From assembly GCA_004519485.1 (NCBI GenBank), contig CP038122.1:544086-608085 (forward strand): DNA of 64,000 nt. Direction: 5' to 3'. The notes below the pieces were generated by a model. It worked only from the letters and a program-made list of their open reading frames with translations, was not told the origin of the DNA and made no database searches. Made by a program: the position numbers and the translations under genes. Shown in pieces: positions 41,084-52,704 of the stretch. Every line of letters starts with the position of its first letter. Within the stretch, counting starts at the first letter, position 1. Source of the stretch: Nannochloropsis oceanica. Taxonomy: Eukaryota; Sar; Eustigmatophyceae; Eustigmatales; Monodopsidaceae.

Positions 41084-44000
41084 ATGCCTACTTGCTATTC
41101 TAGCCGGTCAACCATGACAACACCCAGATCGCACAGGGAGACCGAGGAGGCAGCGGCGATTGCAGAAGCCGCACCTGGGCCTTCCCCTGTGGCAATTGGC
41201 CTGAGTTATCTCGCAGGCGTACCAGCCGACATGTCCTCCTATTTATGGACGCCGAAGGACGAGGAGGCCCTGACGGAGGAAGAAGAACCCTTGCCATCGA
41301 CTCGAGCGAAAGGAAATAACTTGCGGTACGTTGGAAGAGAAGCGGGGCGGAGGGAGGCAGGAGAGGGGTGAGGAGTGCAGGCACAAATGAGTCCCCTTGT
41401 CCCTGCTCTGAGTACAATTACCTAGAAAGCTATCCACAGCCTCACTCCATTCCTCCTCCTCTTCCCCCTCTATTTCCTCCCATGAACACTGCTCATGGCA
41501 TCGTAGCCCGGGGGAGGCCACCATCCTTACCGGCAGCGCCGACCACCGACTGCCCTCGTCCGCAGCCGCTCCCGCCATCGACGCCGGCCACCATCACCAG
41601 CACCATCACCACAAACACCGCAAGCACCATGGGGAGGGCAGCACGAAGAAGATGACCAGTAAGTCAGGACGGCAGCCGGGGGCCCGGTTTGCCTTGGCGG
41701 TTCTGACACTGATCAACCTCCTGAACTATGTCGATAGGTGCGGAAGAGGAAAGGGGGGAAAGGAGGGAGGAAGGAAAGGCAGGATTGGCCTCAATATCTC
41801 CTCATGGTTTATCTCAGGGCATACCTTGCCATTGATGTACGCTACTTTACAATCAGAAGCTCTCCCACTCACTTCCCTCCCTCCCTCCATCCATCCCTCA
41901 GATACGTGCCTTCAGCTGTGAAGGATCTAATCAAGGAGGACCTCAATCTGACGGATGCTCAAACGTCCTACCCTCTGACGGTGAGCGAGGAGTGGAGGTG
42001 GGGAGGGAGAGTAGGAAGAAAATGCGCGTAATTTTTACTCCCCCAGATAGACACAAGTGGACTCAATCGACCCCTCCCTCCCTCCCTCCCTCCCTCCCAT
42101 CCTCCCTCCTTCCCTCCCTCCCTTAGGGCATGATCCTCGTGTACATGATCTTTAGTCCTATTTTCGGCTGGCTCGCCGACTACCAGATTTTGGGCCGTCG
42201 TCCCCTTCTCACGGCGGCAGTGGTGTTTTGGAGTGCAGCCACCGGTATGAGGTCCCTCCCTCCCTCCCTTCCTCCCTCCCTCCATCGCACATTTATAGGC
42301 ATAGAAGACGATGTCAATCAGAACCCGCATAATCTTTGCACGATCATCCCTTCCCTCCCTCCCTCCCTCCCTGCCCCCAGCCGTGGCCGCCCTTTCCCAG
42401 GACCTCATCAGCCTCATAGCGCTCCGCTCTCTGGTCGGGGTGGGCGAGGCCTGCTACGTCGTCATCGCCACGCCCATGATCGCCGACTTCTTCCCCTCCA
42501 AAGAGCGCAACGTGGCCCTTGGTGCGTGCTTACCCTCCCTCCCTCCCTCCCTTTCTCCCTTCCATGTGTAACCACCTCTCCTCCCTCCCTCCCTCCCTCC
42601 CTCCCTCCCTCCCTCCCTCCCTCCCTCCCCCCAAGGCATCTTCTACCTGGCTATCCCTCTGGGCGCTGCCATTGGATACGCCCTTGGAGGGATCCTCGGA
42701 CAGGTACCTGCCTTCCCTCCCTCCTTCCTAATTTTCCTCTTCTGTTTCGGCTTTCCTTCATCGCTGCCGCGGCTCTTTCCCTCCCTCCCTCCCTCCCTCT
42801 CTCCCTCCCGCCCTCCCCTTCTTCTAACCCTTTCTCCCCTCCTCCCTCCCTCCCTTCCTCCCTCCCTTTCCAAGGCCTTTGGCTGGCGGGCTGCCTTCCT
42901 TTTCTGCGGTGTCCCCGGTCTCGTGGTGGCCTTCCTGGTCATGCTCATCAACGTGAGAAGGGAGGGAGGGAGGGAGGGAGGGAGGGAGGGAGGGAGGGAG
43001 TGAGGGAGGGAGGGAAGGGGAGCTCCTTGGGTTATGTGCTCATTCATCATCGAACTCTTTCTCCGCCCTTCGAATGCCATGGACGCAGGACCCTCCGCAC
43101 GGCGTGAACGACGAGCCCCACACAGGTACGACAAACACCTTCCTCCCGCCCTCCCTTCCTCCCTCCCTCTGCTCACCCACCCTTCCTTCCTTCCCTGAAT
43201 TCGCCCTCGGCAACTCCCTCCATCCCCCCCTCCCTCAGCCGCCGAGGCCGCCGCTGCGGGTGCCCGTACCCATCGAGGCGACTACAAGCTCATCTTCACC
43301 AACGCGTACTTTGTTCTGGGGCTGGCAGGCATCACGGCCAACTGTTTCTGCCTCGGCGCTCTCGCGGTACGATCCCCCTTCCCTCCCTTTCTCCCTTCCT
43401 CCGTCCCTCCCTCGATCCATCAATCTCTGCCCGACACTACCCTGTCTCATTCTTTTCCCTCACCTCCCTTCTCACCCTCCATCCCTCCCCCCCTCTCTCC
43501 CTTCAATCCTCTTCAGGACTGGATGCCCACCTTCCTCGTCCGTTATCGGGATATGGAGCTCCAGCACGCGGGCTTCGTCATCGGGGTGGCAACGGTATCT
43601 ACGTTCTCCCTCCCTCCCTCCCTTCCTTCCTTCCTTCCCTCCCTCCCTCCCTCCCTCCCTCCCTTCCTTCCTTCCTTCCTTCCCTCCCTCCCTCCCTTTC
43701 TTCCTTCCCTCTCTGCATCCCTCTCCTTCCTCCTTGCTCTTCTCCACGTAAAGAGAAGTCATTCATTGTACTCCCCCCCTTCCTCTTTCCCCCTCCCTCC
43801 CTCCCTCCCTCCCTCCCTCAGGTGGCTGGTGGTGTTGGTGGGCTCTTCCTCGGGGCCTCAAGCAGCGATTACTTCAAGAGGAAGGGGGTTAAAAACGCCT
43901 ACTTCCTCGTCTCCGCCGCCTACACTCTTCCCGTAGGTTCTTTCACCCTGCCCTCTTTCCCTCCCTCTGTCCCTCCCTCCCTTCCTCGTCTTCTCAGATT

Positions 44001-45350
44001 GCCTCAGAGATGGCCTGGTCGTGTGTCATCTTACCCTCCCTCCCTCCTTCCCTCCCTCCCTCCTTCCCTCCCTCCCTCCCTCCCTCCCTCGCCTCCTCCC
44101 TCTCTAGGGCGCGATCTTCATGGCTGCGGCCATCAATATCGACAGCGAATTGGCATCTTCCGTGCTCATCACACTCGCTCAGATCTTCGTATGGACCTTC
44201 AACAGCCCCATCTCCAGGTACACCCTCCCTCCCTCCCTCCCTCCCTCCCACCCACCCTCCTTGCATCGCCTCCCTTCCTACTCTTACTCACTGGCGCCCC
44301 ATCAACGTTTCCCTCCCTCCCTCCCTCCCTCCCTCCCTCCCTCCCTCCCTCCCTCCCTCCCTCCCTCCCTCCCTCCCTCCCTCCCTCCCTCCCTCCCTCC
44401 CTCCCTCCACAGCACCATGATCAACTGCCTCCGACCTGAGCTACGGGCTCGTGCCACGGGGGCCCAAATCTTCGTCCAACACATCTTGGGTAAGGGATGG
44501 AGGGAGGGAGGGAGAGAGGGAGGGAGGGAGGGAGGGAGGGAGGGTGGTAGGGAAGAGTGGTCGATGTGCAGGCCTTTTGAAGCAAGCGTGCACGCGATTC
44601 CAACCCCTCCCTCCCTCCCTCCCTCTCCCTCCTTAGGCGACGTCATTTCTCCGCCCATCATTGGCGCCATTTCGGACCGCACGGGCAGTCTTAAAACCGC
44701 CCTGGACATCCTGCCAGCCTTCATTCTCCTCTCAGGTACGACCTCCCGCCCTCCCTTCCGCCCTCCCCCCCCCCTGCGTATGCCCTTGTTTACTGCGGTC
44801 CCCTTCTCACTCTCCCTCCCTTCCTCCCTCCCTCCCTTCCTCCCTCCCTCCCTTCCTCCCTCCCTCCCTTCCTCCCTCCCTCCTAGGTGCCTTCTGGGCT
44901 TACGCCGCCTGGCGCCTCCCTGAGCTCCCTTCCACGCTGAAGAAGCAGCTGAGGGTGAGGGAGGGAGGGGCGGAGGGCGGGCTCGAGGAGGTAGTGGAGT
45001 GGGTGCACGACGACGAGCGCGTCTCCTTCTTCAAGGTATGTGGCTGGACTCCTCACTCCTTCCTTCCCTCCTTCGCTCGCTTTCCATCCCATCCTGTCTC
45101 CTCATACGCACACTCCGGCTTTGTTCCCTCCTGCCTTCCCTCCCTCCCTTCCTCCCTCCCTCCCTCCCTCCCTTAGGTCCTGTGCGCCAAAGAGCAGCCC
45201 AACCCGGAAGACGAAGTGGAGCATGTGGAAGGAGTGGGGGAGGGAGGGAGGGAGGAATGGCGGAAGGGCGAGGGGCAGGGGGAGGTGGGCATTGCCTTGA
45301 TTGATCAGGAAGAAAGACGGAGTAGCAGCGGCAAGTCGCCAGTGGCATAG
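41084..45350 (+). CDS. Spinster-like MFS transporter
   Basis: Major-facilitator membrane protein of the Spinster type; animal and plant relatives move lysophospholipids or sphingolipids across lysosomal or other membranes. Sixteen exons in phase: 41084-41325, 41507-41737, 41902-41980, 42127-42244, 42381-42521, 42636-42703, 42875-42952, 43089-43125, 43239-43366, 43517-43594, 43822-43932, 44108-44217, 44413-44489, 44637-44735, 44887-45035, 45177-45350 (about 639 residues). The first membrane helix is LAVLTLINLLNYVDR. The MFS loop follows as GWLADYQILGRRPLL. Helices 4-6 read LRSLVGVGEACYVVIATPMI, ADFFPSKERN, GIFYLAIPLGAAIGYALGG and AFGWRAAFLFCGVPGLVVAF. The second half has the loop GASSSDYFKRKG and ends DVISPPIIGAISDRTGSL. 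The N-terminal tail has an acidic patch and a His cluster (HHHQHHHHKHRKHH) that may bind metal or be plain low complexity. Substrate cannot be inferred. Confidence 0.9.
44310..44408 (+). repeat. Long pure (CCCT)n tract before an acceptor
   Basis: About 25 uninterrupted CCCT units directly before the CACAG acceptor of exon 13 of the transporter, one of the longest pure tracts in the window. Confidence 0.95.
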
Positions 45351-47100
45351 GCGTAGGGAGGCAGGAAGGGAGGGAGGGGTATAGAGATTTAGCTTGGTTC
45401 GACGAGAAGAAAGAACATAAAAGGAGGCACAGAAGGAGGAGGAGGAGCAGGAGTAGGCGCAGGAGGAGGAGGAGGAGGAAAAAGGAGGTGGGGGATGCTT
45501 TGGGGGTTGGAAGGGGATAAATGGCGAGATGAAGGAGAAGAATAGGAGAAGAATAGGAGGAGGGAGTTCGAGAATAAGTTGTAGGAGGAGGAGGAGGAGG
45601 TGGTGGTGGGGGAGGACTAATTGTGTGTAATTTATTTATATTAACGAGGGAGGGATGGAGGAAGCGAAGGAGGGATCTTTGGTACGACAGTACCGACGTT
45701 GAGAAAGACAGGACGAATCGCCAAGCATCCTTCGAGCGAGAGTGGGAACAATCGCAGGTACAGAAGCAGCAAAAACTGTAGAAGTAGCAGCAGCAGCAGT
45801 AACAGCAGCGGCAGAAGCGGCAAGTGATAGCAACGGTGGGATCGCAAGCAGCCAAGAGAGAATGAGGATAACATCGACGAAGAATGAACTGAAGGGGAAT
45901 CGCCAAAGCACGCCTGGGAAATGATTATTTTTAAATGCCTAGAGAGAGGTCACTTAATCAAATCAAAGAGGCTTCAGGGACAAGCATCTACACGGACTAG
46001 AAATGAACTGAATTAGTTTATAAATTTGGAAGGTGGGAAAACTCCTGCGGCCACGAGTCGCCCTTGTCGCCCTCATCCCTCCTTGGTGGTGTAATAATGG
46101 GGAAGGGAAAGACGATTCATTCTGGTTTCTTACCGAACAACTCACTATACCTCAAAATCACTTGGAGCACCATTTGTTCTCTATCTACAAGGAGGCAAGG
46201 GAATTGTCCTTCTATTTGTCAAGCCAGTCCATCTATATCTCCCCCTCGCCATCTTTTCTTTCTTCCATTGCCGTCACCAAATGTTTCTCTCTCCTCATTT
46301 TCTCATCAAATACGTATCCTGTCAGACATGCTCTGTGCCATGGTTGTGGCGGCGACGTCAGATATGCTGAATGATTCATGCTATGGATTGTTCTTGTTCT
46401 TGTTTTCTTGTTCTCATCCCCCTTCAAAGCGGACATGGGCCGTGGATGAACGAGGACGGCACATGCTTTTTCCACCTTACCACTATGACCCATGGGAGCA
46501 ACATTAAAACCTCAACAAATTATGCCACGCACCGACACATATTTGAACCTAGTGGTATGGCGTGAATGCACTCAAAGCAACACCAGGAGGATCTGGAACA
46601 GCGCGCAAGATGCGCTGTAAGCGATCATGCGTGTGCGCCACCTTCAAATTTTTGCTCGGCTTCACCCTCCATCTGATCCCTCTGACCTCGGCACGGTAAA
46701 ATATCTCGCACGCGCACTTGTCGTGATTTCGTACTTGATCAGCATACCTTCGCTCATATTTTCATGACTGCCCGTGAGAAGCATATCGTGTTTATCTTTA
46801 CTCCCCCCGCGTGATGAATCAACTCGTTCACAGCTCATCCAGGAATCGATCAAAAATCAATCGCTCTTTCAATGCAAAAATCAACACGTCCTCGCCGTCG
46901 TGTTCACGAGGGATGCCGGCCCGTCGGCACGACTTCTGAAGACGGTCCTTGCTCCCGACCAGTCAACTTTCATGATTCGATAGACCTTGTAGAATACCTT
47001 TGCTAAATATGCCTTGACTGACTTGCCGTCCCTTTCGCTTGCCCATCTGCCCTCTTCATTCCTCCCCCCTCCCATTCTCCCTACAAAAGCAGCAGCAATC
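45351..47100. other. Intergenic, 1.75 kb
   Basis: Holds the transporter 3' UTR with (GGA)n and a CAG-rich patch (about 45785-45830), then unique AT-richer DNA to the protease start. Short ORFs at 46033-46565 show no recognisable protein. No RNA gene supported. Confidence 0.45.
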
Positions 47101-50100
47101 ATGAAGAGGGGACTCGTCCTCCTTGCGCTCTATGCGGGTTGCGCGGCCGCTGTCGTCCAAATTCCTTTAAAGGTAGGCAAATTGAGGGATCGGGAGGACG
47201 GCGGGTGTGGAAAGGCAGGGAAAGCGGGAAGCAAGGGAAGAAGATGGTGAGGGATGAACATGATATTTGAATGAGGAGAAGGCCACCGTGCAGGGTGACG
47301 GCGGAAGTGTCTATCGGAATCAGAGATATGCGGTGGAAGATGCAAGGAGGGAAATTGTTTGAAAGTGGTTTTAAAAGAGGAGTCGCATGTCATAAAGACC
47401 TATGTGAAGCCCCGCCTCTACTTACGACGATCCTCCATCCCTCCCTCTCTATTCCCCCCCCCTTCCGTGTTCACGTACAGCGGATGGAGCAGACCGAGAA
47501 CAGGATGAAGGCGGCATTGACCAGGATCAAGAGGTGAGAGAGGGAGGCATGGGGGAGAAAGGGAGAGAGGGAGGGCAGAGAGAGCAGGAAGGAGGGAAGG
47601 GAGGGTGTGGAAGACGTCGGTGTTTTGAAAGAAGGGCGGCAACGGAGTGTGTCTGCCTTTGAGCACATGCGAGTTGCTTTAACGCAAGAAAGATGGAGAG
47701 AAGATCGCGTCTTCTCCTGCAATTCAGGAAAAGTCCCGAATTTGAAGTCTCCTTTTTATCACCCCTCACTCCCTCCCTCCCTTCCTCCCTCCCCCCCTCC
47801 CTCCTTTCCCTTTTCTCCGTACGACTACAGCCGCGTCGACAGCGCCAACAAGCAGGCCATGGCCCGTCTCCGCGGATCGGGGGAGGACCCCGCCCTCCTC
47901 ACCCCTATGAGCATGGAAGACCTCGCTGGTAAAGGAGGGAGGGAGGGAGGGAGGGAGGGAGGGAGGGAGGGAGGGAGGGAGGGAGGGAGGGAGGGAGGGA
48001 ATGGGGGAAATGGAGGAGAGGTGTGGGGTCAGTTGATGGAGGGCAATTCGGCAGTCCCCTCATCCTCGGGGTCTCAGTAGATTGATACCTGCGTGTTTTG
48101 TTGATGGTACATTGGAATTTGCCCCTCTCAGGCAAGGGGAGCGTGTACGGGCCTTTCTATCTCGGGCTTTCAGCGGTCTTCCTCTTTTTTTTTTTTTTTC
48201 CTCTCTCTCACACGCATACATCAACACATCCACACATCCACACACTCATCAGGAGGGGACAAGGCCGTGAGCGCTCCCCGAATCCAGGGAGAGATCATCC
48301 TCAAAAACTACCAGGTACGCCCCCCTCCCTCCCTCCCTCCCTCCCTCCCTCCCTCCCTCCACGTTACATTTCATCACTCTTCTCCCTCCCTCCCTCCCTC
48401 CCTCCCTCTCTCTCCCTCCCTCCCTCCCTCCAGAATGTGGAGTACTTTGGCGAAATTCAGATCGGGTCACAAAATCAAACTTTTTCGGTACGTCCCTCCC
48501 TCCCTCCCTCCCTCCCTCCCTCCCTCCCTCCCTCCCTCCCTCCCTCCCTCCCTCCCTCCCTCCCTCCCTCCCTCTCTTTCCTTGCCGATGTCCGATCGTC
48601 CCTCCTTCCTTGCCTCCCTCCCCCCCCCCTCCGTCGCAGGTCATCTTCGACACGGGAAGCAGCAACACATGGGTACCGTCCATGAAGTGCGCCTTGTCAT
48701 GCACGGGCAAGAGCCTCTTTCGGGCCGCCGACAGCTCCACCTTCAGGGAGGTCGGCGACGAGTTCAAGGTAGCCCTCCCTCCCTCCCTCCCTCCCTCCCT
48801 CCCTCCCTCCCTCCCTCCCTCCCTCCCTCCCTCCCTCCCTCCCTCCCTCCCTCGCCACCCTGTCCAGCTCCTCGAGTCCTCGAAATGACTTTCCCGCCTC
48901 CAGTCGAAAACTTTTTTTCTGATGGCGCTCCCCTCCCTTCCCTCCCTCCCTGCCTCCCTCGCCCCTTAGGTCCGTTACGGCTCGGGTACTGTCAAAGGCT
49001 TCTTCTCCGAGGACTCCATGACCGTTGCGGGCTTTCGCATCGAGAAGCAAATATTCGCCGAAGTCACAGACGCCAGTGGCCTAGGGCGGTACGCAAGCAC
49101 TTCCTCCTTCCCTCCCCCCCTCCCTCCCTTGATCTTTTTTCTTTCCTCCAATTTTCTCTTTCTCTCCTTCCATTGTGTCCGCTCCGTCGAGCTTGACTAG
49201 GAAGACATCCTTACCTACCCCCCATCCACCTCCCCACTCCCCACCTCCCTTCACGACCGCCCTCATCCTTCCCTCCCTCCCTCCCGCCCCTCCCGCCCTC
49301 CCTCAGCACCTACCAGATGGGCCAATTCGACGGTATCCTGGGCATGGGATTCGAGTCTCTGGCCGTCGGGGGCGTCAAGACCCCGATGTTCAATCTCCTT
49401 GATCAGGTACGTCCTCCCTCCCCCCCGCCCTCGCCACCGTGCTCGCCTTGCCCTCCCTCCTTCTGTCTCCGTCCCCCCTCGCCAATTTCTTTGTTGTTGC
49501 ATAGAAGAGACGAGTGCCCATTTCACCTCCCCTTCCCTCCCTCCCTCAGGGCCTGATCGAGGAGGGTGTCTTCGCCTTCTTCCTAGGCGCCGACGAGCCG
49601 GGGGAGCTGACGGTGGGGGGGGTCAATCACGATCGGTATGAGGGTGAGCTCGCCTACACGCCTCTCAAGAACGCTTCCTATTGGGCAGTCGCCCTGGTAC
49701 GTCTGCCCGACCTCCTTGCCTTCCTCCCTCGATCCCAGCCTTCTCTCTTGCATGCTCATCCTCTTTCTCTTCTTTTCCTGCTGTCGCCTCCCTCCCTCCC
49801 TCCCTCCCTCCCTCCCTCCTCACCAGGGCACGGTGGTATCCTTGAACGGGGCGGGCCACCGCCAGGAGTACCATAAGGCCACCACCGCCATCATTGACTC
49901 AGGTACATTTTCTTTCCCTCCCTCCCTCCCTCCCTTCCCCCCTTCCGCTCGTGTGCTCATCCATTCCTTCATCATGATTTTCGTTCGTCCATCCCTCCCT
50001 CCTTCCCTCCCTTTCTTCCCCCGTGCCCTCCCTTCTCCCAGGCACTTCCCTTCTGGTCGGTCCCGAGGAGGAGGTCAAGGGAATCGCAAGGGTAGGAGAG

Positions 50101-51184
50101 CGGAAGCAAGCGAGGGAGGGAGGGAGGGAGGGAGGGAAGGAGGGAGGGGAAGGGGGGCACCATCACGCGTCCTATTCCACCTAGACTTAACGTACACCTT
50201 CCTCCCTCCCTCCCTCCCTCCCTCCCTCTCTCAGTCGATGGGCGCGGTATTCAACCATTGGGAAGACGTGTGGGTGCTTGACGACTGCCTGCACAGGGAC
50301 ATTCCTTCGCTCACCTTCAACATCGGAGGTCGGGAGGGAGGGAGGGGATGGGAAGAGGGATAGACGGAGGGACAAGGGAGGTTCCCCACTCACACGACTT
50401 TCTTCCCTCCCTCCCTCCCTCCCTCCCTCCCCCCTGCCTCAGGCAAAGAGTACCTGATTGAGAAGGAGGACTACATTTTCTACGACCCGAGCTCGAATCA
50501 GTGCGTGCTGGGCATGATCACCTTCCCCTACCCCATCTGGATCCTCGGCGACGTGTTCATGCGGCGGTACTACTCCGTCTTCGACTACGAGAATGAGGTA
50601 GACCCTTCCCTCCCTCCCTCCCTCCCGTCCTCTTTTCCCTTTGCCGCCTCCCTTTGTGTGTAGGGTTAGAGTGTCTGTCAGTAGCGCATCTCTCCTCGCC
50701 CCCCGTCCTCCCTCCCTCCCTGCCTGCTTCCCTCAGCGCCTCACCCACACACACTCATTGACCCCTTCCTCCCTCCCTTCCTCCCTCCCTTCCTCCCTCC
50801 CTCCTTTAGCGCCTCGGCCTCGCCCCTGCCAGAGCAACGGGTTCGGCTCCTAACGCGACGGACGCTCGCGCAGGCAAGCCCCCCGTGCCGAATGCCATGC
50901 CAGGGTAAGGAGGGAGGGGGGAGGGCGGGAGGGACAGGAATTGATTGGGAGTGAAAGAAGAGGAAAGCGGGAAGGAGGGAATGAGGGGGAGATTCACTGT
51001 CAAGCTTCAACCTTGTCGCTATAAACTTACACAACGTACCTTCCCCCCTTTGCGCCCTCCCTCCCTCCCTCCCTCCCTCCCTCCCCCCTTCCTTTCACAT
51101 TTCTTTCTCTCCTTCACTTACAGCGGCGCGGGCGGCGACGGCGTCGCCGTTCCTTCGATGGAGAATGCAGATGGCAAGAATTAA
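47101..51184 (+). CDS. Pepsin/cathepsin D-like aspartic protease (family A1)
   Basis: Secretory or vacuolar aspartic endopeptidase. Exons in phase: 47101-47172, 47481-47533, 47831-47928, 48253-48314, 48434-48487, 48640-48768, 48970-49088, 49307-49406, 49550-49696, 49827-49902, 50042-50091, 50235-50328, 50443-50597, 50810-50904, 51124-51184 (about 454 residues). A signal peptide is clear (MKRGLVLLALYAGCAAAVVQ), followed by a basic propeptide region (KRMEQTENRMKAALTRIK). Mature domain: NVEYFGEIQIGSQNQTFS, first catalytic VIFDTGSSNTWVPS, flap VRYGSGTVKGFFSED, QFDGILGMGFESLA, second catalytic AIIDS+GTSLLVGP, DDCLHRDIPSLTFNIGG, and the terminal WILGDVFMRRYYSVFDYENE. Both Asp residues and the flap Tyr are present, so it should be active. 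There is no plant-specific insert. A Gly/Ala/Pro-rich C-terminal tail of about 50 residues after ERLGLAPA is extra to the family. Confidence 0.95.
48779..48853 (+). repeat. (CCCT)n tract in protease intron
   Basis: Pure CCCT units inside the intron between exons 6 and 7, with a comparable tract at 48493-48572 in the preceding intron. Useful as hypervariable markers. Confidence 0.9.
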
Positions 51185-52704
51185 AGGAGGGAAGGAGAGA
51201 GTGAAGTCGAAACATCACGAATGCAGAAGATGCTCAGATAGAGAGGAAGGGAAGGAGGGAGAGAGAAAGGGAGGGAGGGGTGTTTGTTATCCTTGAGGAG
51301 GATGTACAGTAAGAGGAGGGAACGAGGAGGAAAGAAGAGGATGCGGAGGGATAAAGAGAGGGAGAGAGGGAGGGATGGATGGAGCGAGAGAGAATGGTGC
51401 GCGCGCCAACCGATGCGACCGTTCTTGAGGTTGGCATGAGGAAAGGAGCATGCGATGGATACATAAGGTAGCACCCACCGCCTTCCTGGTCCTCGAATTT
51501 CTCTCTTTTCTCCTTGCACGTCCCTGAATACTCGCGCGCGCACACACGAGCAGCAGCAGCAGCAGCAGCCGGGGCAGCAAGAGGAGCATGAAGAAGGGTA
51601 GATGGATTGAGAGAAAAATCGTATAAGGCAGAGCCTGTATGTTTGTGTGTGTATTTTGTCTTGGGGATAGTGGTTGCTGTGAAGATTTCCATGAAGGAAA
51701 AAGGGTAAATAAGAGAGAGGGGAAAGGAGGGAGGGAGGGAAGAAGCTGTGAAAGGAGGGAGGGAGGGAAGGAGCTGAGAAAGAACAAGAGGCCAGTACAG
51801 ATAAAGGGGAATAGGACAAGGAGCCAAAGAATCAGGAGAATGGAAAAAAAAAGAGAAACGAAAAGGGCGACCGTGCATTATCTCAAAAAAACCACGTCTC
51901 GGCGCGCTCTCGCACGTCAACACAGAAACACGGACGCATTTCCCGTGGTGGGAGATGATGATTTCTTTACACAATGATGGAAACGATAATGGATATATGA
52001 CTCAATGCATGACAACCCCTTTCGTTCACTCAGCCTCTCCCTAGTACATATATATAGACACGACACACAGACAGACACATGTACACCCATTGTTTCCATT
52101 CAGCGAGGTAATGGGAGGAAGAGAGGAGGCCGCGATTACCGCCTTGATTTCCCTATACATATCATATCAATCTTTGGTTCTTTTTCAATGTGCTTGGTTT
52201 TCAGTCATTGCGAGGTCATGCAATTCTGAGTGTGCTGCTTGCGTCTCTGTCGCATCCTTTCCTCTTTTCTTTACAAAGTGAGATGAGTTAATGGTGTGTA
52301 AGATGGTAGTCACAGTCCTGGTGACGGTGGAAGTGCCCGGACACAAAAACGGCAAGGCGGAGGACGGGCTGGTGGAACGGAGGGAAGGGGAGAGTCTTTT
52401 CTTAAGACTAGTACCCTCACTCTCTTTTGAAGAGAAGCCTGCGTGATTTTCGGCTTGTCGATCGTCACCATCTTCTCCTCACTCTCCTCTCTCCTTTTAC
52501 TACTCTTCCTTGCTTGCTTGCAAACAATTAAGTGATTTCTTGGTACAGGGGCGCCCTCGCAATACGCAGGCGAGTACATTAACGCCCTTCCTCGTTTGTG
52601 GGGGCTATCCAGTCAACATATCAACACGTTGCACATACGCACACGCACATACACACACATACACGCACATCAAGGCATTTGTCTGGCCACTTGAATTCCC
52701 CTCT
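51185..52704. other. Convergent intergenic region
   Basis: Between the protease (+) and CW-protein (-) 3' ends. Contains a (CA)n-like patch near 52625-52680, a short CAG run at 51551-51570 and purine-rich stretches. No supported gene. Confidence 0.45.

Noticed and set aside
43998-44107. Extra transporter exon starting at ATTGCCTCAGAGATGG
   Set aside because: It has an acceptor-like start but no donor, and the joined frame without it (TLP to GAIFMAAA) keeps phase and membrane-helix length.
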